A stretch of 51,151 bases of DNA. Origin: Campylobacterota bacterium (GTDB taxonomy: Bacteria; Campylobacterota; Campylobacteria; Campylobacterales; Sulfurimonadaceae). The notes under the pieces were generated by a model, which saw nothing but the letters and a program-made list of their open reading frames with translations, made no database searches and was not told the DNA's origin. Positions within the stretch are counted from its first letter, which is position 1, and each line of letters opens with the position of its first letter. Shown here one piece after another: positions 31,625-39,449 of the stretch. The DNA lies in the NCBI GenBank assembly GCA_023379705.1, contig JAMCPS010000012.1, positions 1 through 51,151 of the forward strand, written 5' to 3'. The position numbers and the translations under genes were made by a program.

Positions 31625-32134
31625 ATGATAAATAAAGATGCGGGCAAAAAATGGCCATGGATTATTAGTATATCTATTATCATAGTGATTGGATTTTCGG
31701 TTGCAACAATTAAAGTAGCACTTAATAATCCTGTTGAAATGTCGGGATACGGGATGCAAAATTATCATGAATACGACAAAAATGTCAATGAGATTATGAG
31801 TGCTAAAATTGAATTTGATAAAAGATACAACATCACTTTTCTAACTCCGCAAATCAGTGATAAAAAATCGGTTCTTACCTATGCGATCAAAGACAAATCA
31901 GGTAATCCGATTGAAGACGCAAATGTAAGTGTTGTGTTGACACGACCTGATACTACCAAGTTTGACATAACGCTCTCTAAACCTGTTAGTGAAAACGGAG
32001 TTTATACTTTTGAAGCAATCGACTTATCCAAGCCAGGACGATGGGATATTATGGCAAAAGTAACGATTGGTGAATACCAACGCTATTATAACCTCAAAGC
32101 CGATACACGAAACCCTAATACTACGGAGTTTTAG
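31625..32134 (+). CDS. FixH family protein
   Basis: N-terminal TM, then MSGYGMQNYHEYDKNVNEIMSAKIEFDKRYNITFL...GRWDIMAKVTIGEYQRYYNLKAD; downstream of ccoNOQP. Confidence 0.78.
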   Translation: MINKDAGKKWPWIISISIIIVIGFSVATIKVALNNPVEMSGYGMQNYHEYDKNVNEIMSAKIEFDKRYNITFLTPQISDKKSVLTYAIKDKSGNPIEDANVSVVLTRPDTTKFDITLSKPVSENGVYTFEAIDLSKPGRWDIMAKVTIGEYQRYYNLKADTRNPNTTEF

Positions 32135-32142
32135 GGGTACCT

Positions 32143-32180
32143 CTCCGTTCGCCCTGAGCCAGTCGAAGGGTTTCGAGCCG
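32143..32180. repeat. Dispersed extragenic repeat of the widespread ...TTCGCCCTGAGCCNGTCGAAGGG... type
   Basis: ctccgttcgccctgagccagtcgaagggtttcgagccgtc; the antisense translation contains FDWLRANGE, a familiar spurious-peptide signature of this repeat. Confidence 0.75.
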
Positions 32181-32286
32181 TCATTCTCCCAACTCGATCT
32201 TGTATCCATCTTCTTTTTTCGTTCACACTTATGCTTTGTCATAATTTCTGTATAATAGCTGACAACAAATACTATAAAGAAGCCCA

Positions 32287-35010
32287 ATGATAAGTCTCTC
32301 TGAAATACGAAATCGCGCCCTAAAGTTTCAAAAAGAGTGGGAAGGTGAGAAATACGAGCGGGGTGAAGCTCAGAGTTTTTGGAATGACTTTTTTCAAATT
32401 TTCGACGTATCGCGCCGTCGTGTAGCGACATTTGAAGAACCAATCAAAAAACTGGGCGGTTCGCAAGGCTTTATCGACCTGTTTTGGAAAGGTCAGCTTC
32501 TCATCGAGCATAAAAGCTTCGGAAAAGACCTGCGCAAAGCGAAAACTCAAGCATTAGACTATTTCCCCAACATGCCTGAGCGCGACCTTCCTAAATTTAT
32601 CCTCGTTTGTGATTTCCAAAATTTCGAGCTGTATGATTTGGATGAAAACACCGAGTACCATTTCCCTCTTAGCGAACTGCACAAAAATATCGAGATTTTT
32701 GCCTTTATCGCTGGGTATCAAAAGAAAACCTACAAAGCCGAAGAACCGACCAACCGTGCCGCCGCAGAGTTGATGGGAAAACTCCATGACAAACTCCTCG
32801 AAAACGGCTACGAGGGGAAGGATTTAGAACTCTATCTTACGCGACTGCTCTTTTGTATGTTTGCCGAGGATACGGGGATATTCCCCAAAAATGGCTTCCG
32901 AGAGTTTATCGATATCTACACCGACGAGGATGGACGTAATCTGGGTTCTCAAATCGGCTATCTGTTTCAGATTTTCGATACCCCCAATGATAAACGCCCT
33001 AAAAATCTCGATGAGAGTTTTGCGCAGTTCCCTTACGTAAACGGTGCTGTTTTCAGTGAGCAGATAAGGATTGCGACGTTTGACCGTACTATGCGCGAAA
33101 TGCTCCTCGATGCTTGTGCTTTTGACTGGAGCCTTATCAGTCCTGCAATTTTTGGCTCAATGTTCCAAGCGTCCATGGACAGTGCTAAGCGCGGAGAATT
33201 GGGGGCGCACTTTACGAGCGAGAAAAACATCCTAAAAGCGATCAAACCGCTTTTTCTAGATGAACTGTGGGCAGAGTTTGAAAAGGTCAAAAAAACACCC
33301 AAACAGCTCTATGCGTTCCATGATAAAATCTCCCGCCTCCATTTCCTCGACCCTGCATGCGGGAGCGGAAATTTTCTCGTTATTGCTTATCGTGAACTCA
33401 AGCTGTTAGAGTTTGAGATTATGAAGATCACCAAATCGCTGTTGCCGCTCATCCACATTGACCAGTTTTACGGGTTCGAGATTGAGGAACTTCCCAGCCG
33501 TATTACGCAGATGGCGATGCTGTTGATCGATCATCAGATGAACCTCGCAGCCGCGCAGATGTTCGGTGATCCTCATTTCAATATTCCGATCAAAGAGAGT
33601 GCGAATATTTTTAACGTCAATGCGTTGAGAGCAGATTGGAAAGCATTGCTCGACGGGACAAATATCGACTACATCATCGGAAATCCACCGTTTTTAGGTG
33701 CTTCGTTACAATCCAAAGAACAAAAAGAGGATATGACTCTCGTTTTTGAGGGGGTTAAAAATGCGGGAGATTTGGATTTTGTAGCGGCATGGTATATCAA
33801 AGCGGCACAACTAATGCAGGGGACAAGTGCAAAAGCCGCGCTTGTATCGACGAACTCGATCACGCAGGGGGAACAGATTGGAATTTTATGGCAAGAGCTA
33901 TTCAATCGCTATCACGTAAAAATCCATTTTGCCCATCGTACTTTTAAATGGAACAATGAAGCCAAGCGTAACGCCGCCGTCTTTTGTGTCATCATCGGAT
34001 TTGCCGCGCATGATACGAAAAATAAACGCCTTTTTGAGTATGAAACTCCAATCTCTGAACCGCATGAAATCATAGTGCCAAATATTAACCCGTATCTAGT
34101 TAACGGCGATGATTTTGTAATCACTTCACGAAGAACACATATACAAGAATCAGTGCCAAAAATTATTTATGGAAGCAAGCCTACAGATGGAGGAAACTTG
34201 CTTCTTTCGGATGAGGATAAGAAAGAACTTTTAAGAAAAGAACCGAATGCCGAAAAATTTATACGTCCACTGTTGTCTGCGCATGAATTTCTCAATGGAA
34301 AACTAAGATGGTGTTTATGGTTAGTGGATGCTAATCCAACAGAATTAAAACAATTACCGATGATCATGGAAAGAATAGAAGCCGTCAAGCAGTTTCGTTT
34401 ATCCAGTCCAAAAGTGCCGACACAAAAAAAAGCCTCCACTCCTACACTTTTTGCAGAAATACGACAGCCTAACAGTTTTTTTATAGTTATTCCTCGTCAT
34501 TCATCTGAAATTCGTCAGTATATACCGATGGGGTTTTTTGATAATTATTATATAGCTAGTGATTCTATAACAGTTGTTCCCGATGCTAGTATTTATCATT
34601 TTGGCATTTTTACTTCTAAAGCACATATGGACTGGGTACGTTATACGTGCGGACGAATAAAAAGCGATTATCGCTACTCAAACGAAATTGTCTATAATAA
34701 TTTTCCATTCCCGCAGAAAATCATCGACAAACAGCGCGAACAAATCGAAACCTTAGCCCAAACAATCCTCGATGCCCGCACACAATTCCCTGACAGTTCC
34801 CTAGCCGACCTCTATAACCCGCTAACAATGCCCCCGAAACTGCTAAAAGCGCATGAAGCACTCGACAAAGCAGTTGATAAGCTGTATCGTAAAGAGGGGT
34901 TTAAAAGTGATACGGAACGGGTGGCGCATTTGTTTGAACTGAATCGTGGGTTGACTAGTTTGGTGGGGGAAGAGACGAAAAAATTTAAGAAACCAAAAGG
35001 TAATCAATGA
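32287..35010 (+). CDS. Single-chain restriction-modification enzyme, MmeI-like (Type IIL/IIG): PD-(D/E)XK nuclease + N6-adenine methyltransferase + TRD
   Basis: Nuclease motif GFIDLFWKGQLLIEHKSFGKDL (D...EXK); SAM motif FLDPACGSGNFLVIAYREL; catalytic NPPF; C-terminal CGRIKSDYRYSNEIVYNNFPFP typical of MmeI-type proteins. Confidence 0.87.
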   Translation: MISLSEIRNRALKFQKEWEGEKYERGEAQSFWNDFFQIFDVSRRRVATFEEPIKKLGGSQGFIDLFWKGQLLIEHKSFGKDLRKAKTQALDYFPNMPERDLPKFILVCDFQNFELYDLDENTEYHFPLSELHKNIEIFAFIAGYQKKTYKAEEPTNRAAAELMGKLHDKLLENGYEGKDLELYLTRLLFCMFAEDTGIFPKNGFREFIDIYTDEDGRNLGSQIGYLFQIFDTPNDKRPKNLDESFAQFPYVNGAVFSEQIRIATFDRTMREMLLDACAFDWSLISPAIFGSMFQASMDSAKRGELGAHFTSEKNILKAIKPLFLDELWAEFEKVKKTPKQLYAFHDKISRLHFLDPACGSGNFLVIAYRELKLLEFEIMKITKSLLPLIHIDQFYGFEIEELPSRITQMAMLLIDHQMNLAAAQMFGDPHFNIPIKESANIFNVNALRADWKALLDGTNIDYIIGNPPFLGASLQSKEQKEDMTLVFEGVKNAGDLDFVAAWYIKAAQLMQGTSAKAALVSTNSITQGEQIGILWQELFNRYHVKIHFAHRTFKWNNEAKRNAAVFCVIIGFAAHDTKNKRLFEYETPISEPHEIIVPNINPYLVNGDDFVITSRRTHIQESVPKIIYGSKPTDGGNLLLSDEDKKELLRKEPNAEKFIRPLLSAHEFLNGKLRWCLWLVDANPTELKQLPMIMERIEAVKQFRLSSPKVPTQKKASTPTLFAEIRQPNSFFIVIPRHSSEIRQYIPMGFFDNYYIASDSITVVPDASIYHFGIFTSKAHMDWVRYTCGRIKSDYRYSNEIVYNNFPFPQKIIDKQREQIETLAQTILDARTQFPDSSLADLYNPLTMPPKLLKAHEALDKAVDKLYRKEGFKSDTERVAHLFELNRGLTSLVGEETKKFKKPKGNQ

Positions 35011-36074
35011 AGCAATCATATGAGTATTTATTTGCTGGAGTAATTTTAGGATTTTCTATTTCATTATTATTTATTTCATTCTTTACTTTGAATTTGGATG
35101 TACTTAAAGTATTGGCATTTATTATTCCATTTGGAGCGTTCTTATTTGCTATTGCTAAATATGTTGAAGAATTACATTATAAAAAGCAAAAAGATACATA
35201 CGAATTTTACGAAAAAGTAATCTATGAGAAATTTACTGATTTAACTAATAAAATTGGTGATAGGTTCAAATATAGAGAATATTTTTTATCTTTATCAACT
35301 GAAGAAAGATTACTGCACAAACAGGATCTTAAAAAAATAGAATTACTTTTACATCTATTATCGTCTAAAATCAAAAATGATGTACTTGATGGCAATATAA
35401 TTAAGTCCGTCTTTAATGAAACTTCAAAACAAATGTTTTTAAGCCTTTTGGTACATTATCAGCTAAGTTTTCTTTCTCGTCCAGCTGTTGTTTTTGAGAT
35501 ATATGAATATTTATATGACGATATAGATGAATTTAATAAGAAAGCAGATATTCAATTACGAGAAATAAACGATTATCTAAATACAATTGGTAAAAACTCT
35601 ATGAAAGTTAGTGTAGATAATAGTGTTAAAAGTGTTGAAGAATGGTTGGCATTTGTAACTGATAAGACGAATAGTTGTATTGATAGAGAGGAAGTGTTAG
35701 ATATATTGCAGACAATAAAATTTGTATATCCTACCTCTGAAATTTATTCAAATATTGGTCTTGTTTATGCGAAGTGCTTTGATGATCATACAATTGCTTT
35801 AAAATATTTTCAAAAATCTTATTTATTGAATAAAAAAAATATTTATGCTTACAGTGGGGCAATGGTCTCAAATTTTAGAATTAATAAAAAAGTAGACTTA
35901 GCATTTATGGAACTAAAAAGCATGAATCCAGATTTGCTTGAAGATGACTTTATATTGAGAAATAAAATTGGACTTTTATTAGAATTTGGTGATAAAAATA
36001 GGGCAGCAATACTATTAGAAAAGGTTAAAGATCACAATTTAAAAGAAGCGATTGTTAAAAAATTGAATGAGTAA
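35007..36074 (+). CDS. Uncharacterised protein: two N-terminal TM helices, helical region, C-terminal TPR-like segment
   Basis: FAGVILGFSISLLFISFFTLNLDVLKVLAFIIPFGAFLFAIAKYV; later SEIYSNIGLVYAKCFDDHTIALKYFQKSYLLNKKNIYAYSGAM. ATG overlaps the RM stop (ATGA at 35007-35010); strongly AT-rich. Confidence 0.7.
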   Translation: MKQSYEYLFAGVILGFSISLLFISFFTLNLDVLKVLAFIIPFGAFLFAIAKYVEELHYKKQKDTYEFYEKVIYEKFTDLTNKIGDRFKYREYFLSLSTEERLLHKQDLKKIELLLHLLSSKIKNDVLDGNIIKSVFNETSKQMFLSLLVHYQLSFLSRPAVVFEIYEYLYDDIDEFNKKADIQLREINDYLNTIGKNSMKVSVDNSVKSVEEWLAFVTDKTNSCIDREEVLDILQTIKFVYPTSEIYSNIGLVYAKCFDDHTIALKYFQKSYLLNKKNIYAYSGAMVSNFRINKKVDLAFMELKSMNPDLLEDDFILRNKIGLLLEFGDKNRAAILLEKVKDHNLKEAIVKKLNE

Positions 36075-36177
36075 TTTATTTCACCCTGCCATATTTTCAT
36101 CCACTTTTGAGCGACGGGATACAATGAAGAGAGATTTTAAATCCGTCGAATTCAACGGGCTTTAGATAGTGAACTGG

Positions 36178-36192
36178 TCACATTTTGTGACT
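36178..36192. promoter_or_regulatory. Small perfect palindrome upstream of the ORF6N gene (candidate operator)
   Basis: gtcaca-ttt-tgtgac, 26 nt upstream of the ATG at 36218. Confidence 0.35.
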
Positions 36193-36217
36193 GGTTTGAA
36201 ATATAAGAGGAACTCCG

Positions 36218-37093
36218 ATGAACGAAGTCACCGCATCCATTGACGACAACATCAAAACCAAAATCTATACCATTCGCGGTATGCAGGTGATACTGGATAG
36301 AGATTTGGCGGAGTTATATGGAGTAGAAACTCGTGTGCTCAATCAAGCTGTTAAAAGAAATATAGAGCGGTTTCCTGAAGAATTTATGTTTCAACTGACA
36401 AAAGAAGAAGCAGAAAATTGGATGTCACAAATTGTGATTTCCAATAAGGAACGGATGGGGATACGTAAAATGCCTTTTGTCTTTACTGAGCAAGGAGTGT
36501 CTATGCTTTCGGCTGTGCTCAAAAGTGAAATTGCAGTATCAATCAGTATAAAAATTATCAAAAGTTTTGTCGAAATGCGGAGATTTATTTCAAATAATGT
36601 ACTGATATTTCAAAGACTTGACTCATTAGAGCAAAAGCAGTCCAAAACGGATGTAAAAGTCGATGCAATACTCAATGCCATCGAAGACAAATCGATCAAA
36701 CAAAAACAAGGTATCTTTTACGATGGGCAAGTGTATGATGCGTATATTTTTGTATCGGATCTCATCAAAAGTGCCAAAGAGAGTATTATTCTTATTGACA
36801 ACTACATTGATGATACTGTTTTGACGTTATTATCCAAACGAGATGCGAAGGTAAAAGCGACGATTTACACGAAAAACATTACCAAACAACTAGAACTCGA
36901 TTTGCAAAAATACAATGCGCAATATCCAAATATAGAGCTAAAAAAGTTTAATTCTTCTCATGATAGATTTTTGATTATTGATGCCAAAGAAGTGTATCAT
37001 ATCGGAGCAAGTCTCAAAGATTTGGGTAAAAAGTGGTTTGCATTTTCGAAATTTGATGTGGGTGCATTGGATATATTGGGGAGATTAAAATGA
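36218..37093 (+). CDS. ORF6N domain protein with a C-terminal phospholipase D-like domain
   Basis: IYTIRGMQVILDRDLAELYGVETRVLNQAVKRNIERFPEEFMFQLT...MPFVFTEQGVSMLSAVL (ORF6N); HDRFLIIDAKEVYHIGASLKDLGKKWFAFSK (HxK..D PLD-like). Confidence 0.85.
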   Translation: MNEVTASIDDNIKTKIYTIRGMQVILDRDLAELYGVETRVLNQAVKRNIERFPEEFMFQLTKEEAENWMSQIVISNKERMGIRKMPFVFTEQGVSMLSAVLKSEIAVSISIKIIKSFVEMRRFISNNVLIFQRLDSLEQKQSKTDVKVDAILNAIEDKSIKQKQGIFYDGQVYDAYIFVSDLIKSAKESIILIDNYIDDTVLTLLSKRDAKVKATIYTKNITKQLELDLQKYNAQYPNIELKKFNSSHDRFLIIDAKEVYHIGASLKDLGKKWFAFSKFDVGALDILGRLK

Positions 37094-37112
37094 AAAATAA
37101 AAGAGACACACT

Positions 37113-39449
37113 ATGAATAGAAGCTGTGTCGTATTCCCGACATCCCGTGCGATTCGTAATGCCTTAGACGGATGCAGTGAAGGATTTCTACCTACTTTTA
37201 TGGGAATGAGCGATTTTTTAGATCGTGCTATTCTTACTGAAAATGTCATTATCCCCGATGATGACTTACGGCTTCTTGGTCTTCATGAAGCGTCAGATTT
37301 CTCTAGCTTTGCCAGTTTGAACATTGAGCGTAACTTTTTTACATTTATCCAAAATTCTCAGTACATCTTTCGTTTTTTTGAAGAACTCAGCGGTGAAATG
37401 GTGGATATCAGTGCTTTGGAAAATGCGGATATTTACGGAGAGTATGAAGAACATATCGCTATTTTGAAGCATCTTCTTCACAGGTATCGTGAGGTAGCCG
37501 TGGCGAACCGTTGGAGCGATCCGATTTTTTCAAAATCGGCAGTGAGTATTAATGAGGGTTACTTAAAAGAGTTTGATGTCATCACGGTGCATGTCGAGGG
37601 GTATTTGAGCCGATACGAGCTGAAAGTTTTGGAAGCGTGTGCGGCAGTCGTATCGCTTCAGTGTGTGTACCATGCGACAGCTTATAATGAAAAGATGTCA
37701 CAACGCCTCAGAGAGTTGTCGCTGGATATAGAAGAGGGGCATCGTGTTTTATTTTCGTTGAGTACGTTGCAAATCCTTGAATCCGTCCCTATTGACGCCT
37801 TGAATCATGTTACGTGTGAGGTATTCCATAATCGCTTGATACAAGTGGGCTTTGTAAAAGCGAAAATTGCGCAGATGGTTGAAAAGGGGATTGATCCGCG
37901 TGCTATTGTGGTTGTGGTTCCTGATGAGCAGTTTGCACAGTATTTGAGATTGTTTGACGAAGAGAATAATTTTAACTTTGCGATGGGTTCTTCGATGAAG
38001 GATGACTCGACGATTCGGACCATTGATGCTATTGAGCTTTATTTGGAAGAGCACAGTGTTGAGAACAAGGCCCGTGTCTCTAAAATCTCTTCGGATTTGA
38101 TGGATTGGGTTAAGGGGCATTATTATCTGCCGTTTAACTATGCAGATCTGGAACATCTGTGCGTGATGATGAGTGAGGAAACGCACAGTACCGAGGTAAA
38201 AGAGATCCTGATTGAAGAATTAAATCGTTTCAAGCCTCTTTCTACGGCTTTAGGGGGCGTCGAATTTAAATTGGCGATGCGAATCTTCTTTAACCGTGTC
38301 AAAAGCCGCTCGATTGATGATATCGGCGGGGGGAAGATTACGGTTATGGGATTGTTGGAAACGCGCGGGATGAGTTTTGATGGGGTGGTGGTGGTTGATT
38401 TCAATGAGGGGTATGTTCCGCATCGAAGTCAAAAAGATCTTTTTTTGAATACCAAAATACGTAAAATAGCCGACCTGCCGACAACTGCTGATCGTGAATC
38501 CTTGCAAAAGCACTATTATTGGATGTTGTTTAACCGTGCGCAAGAGGTGGCGATTTCCTGTGTTCAAAATTCGGAGTCGGTACCCTCACGCTTTTTATTG
38601 CAATTAGGCATTGAGATGCACGAAGCGCAGCTGGATTATGGGAGCGCAATTTTGCCTAAGCCTGCTTTTAAAGAACGCGAAAAACGTCACATTGAGACGC
38701 AATACGATTTTACCGCCCATCCCCTCTCCGCCAGCGGATTAAAAAGTTTTTTGACTTGTAAACGCCAATTTTATTACAAATACATCGAAAAAATAAAAGA
38801 GCACGAAAAAGCTCAGGATCTCTCACGAGAGCGTGAGATTGGAAATCGGCTGCATGGTGCGCTTGAAAAAGTGTACGCGTTCACAGACCATTATGAAAGT
38901 GCATTACAAATCAAAGAAGCTTTGGGAAGCACATTGCGCGAGTATGAGCAGCAGGATGTGATGCAGCGTTATGTCCAAGATCTGTGGCTTGAAAATCTGA
39001 CCCCTTTTTACGATCAGGAGCGTCAGCGTTTTGCACAAGGGGTGCGAGTGGCCTATCGGGAGAAAGAGGGGGATGCTCTCGTTTGCGGTATACGCCTGAG
39101 TGGGCGCATTGATCGTATTGATCGCACACTTGAGGGATTGGAAGTACTGGATTATAAAACGGGAAAATACGCATCAACTTCCAGCGATGTGCGTGAGGAG
39201 GATGTGGATTATCAATTGAGTATTTATGCGCTTCTTGCGGCACCGTTGGGAACGGTGGTGCGGTGCGGGGTGTATGATCTCAATACGGGAAAAATTGAGT
39301 TCGAGCAATTTTTGGAGTCAAAAACGCAAAAACTCAAAGAGATCTTGCAAATGCTGTCCGAGAATACGCAATGGGTGTGGGAAATGTGTGAGGATCTAAG
39401 TCGCTGTCGACATTGTCCCTATGCTACGCTGTGCGAGAGGGAGCTGTAG
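37113..39449 (+). CDS. addB: AddB/RecB-nuclease-like PD-(D/E)XK helicase-nuclease subunit
   Basis: C-terminal LSASGLKSFLTCKRQFYYKYIEKI...GNRLHGALEKVY...LEVLDYKTGKY, ending CRHCPYATLCEREL; followed by the UvrD/RecB-type partner. Confidence 0.78.
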   Translation: MNRSCVVFPTSRAIRNALDGCSEGFLPTFMGMSDFLDRAILTENVIIPDDDLRLLGLHEASDFSSFASLNIERNFFTFIQNSQYIFRFFEELSGEMVDISALENADIYGEYEEHIAILKHLLHRYREVAVANRWSDPIFSKSAVSINEGYLKEFDVITVHVEGYLSRYELKVLEACAAVVSLQCVYHATAYNEKMSQRLRELSLDIEEGHRVLFSLSTLQILESVPIDALNHVTCEVFHNRLIQVGFVKAKIAQMVEKGIDPRAIVVVVPDEQFAQYLRLFDEENNFNFAMGSSMKDDSTIRTIDAIELYLEEHSVENKARVSKISSDLMDWVKGHYYLPFNYADLEHLCVMMSEETHSTEVKEILIEELNRFKPLSTALGGVEFKLAMRIFFNRVKSRSIDDIGGGKITVMGLLETRGMSFDGVVVVDFNEGYVPHRSQKDLFLNTKIRKIADLPTTADRESLQKHYYWMLFNRAQEVAISCVQNSESVPSRFLLQLGIEMHEAQLDYGSAILPKPAFKEREKRHIETQYDFTAHPLSASGLKSFLTCKRQFYYKYIEKIKEHEKAQDLSREREIGNRLHGALEKVYAFTDHYESALQIKEALGSTLREYEQQDVMQRYVQDLWLENLTPFYDQERQRFAQGVRVAYREKEGDALVCGIRLSGRIDRIDRTLEGLEVLDYKTGKYASTSSDVREEDVDYQLSIYALLAAPLGTVVRCGVYDLNTGKIEFEQFLESKTQKLKEILQMLSENTQWVWEMCEDLSRCRHCPYATLCEREL

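Noticed and set aside
32024-32443. 139-aa minus-strand ORF containing FDWLRANGE
   Set aside because: Antisense to the FixH-like gene, the extragenic repeat and the RM start; the peptide is the known spurious translation of the repeat.
36110-36165. Imperfect inverted repeat cgacgg...ccgtcg upstream of the ORF6N gene
   Set aside because: Only 6 matched bp with a long spacer; not distinguishable from chance by eye.
37749-38186. Long antisense ORFs inside addB/addA, ccoP, purA and others
   Set aside because: Antisense shadows of well-supported genes with no recognisable domains.
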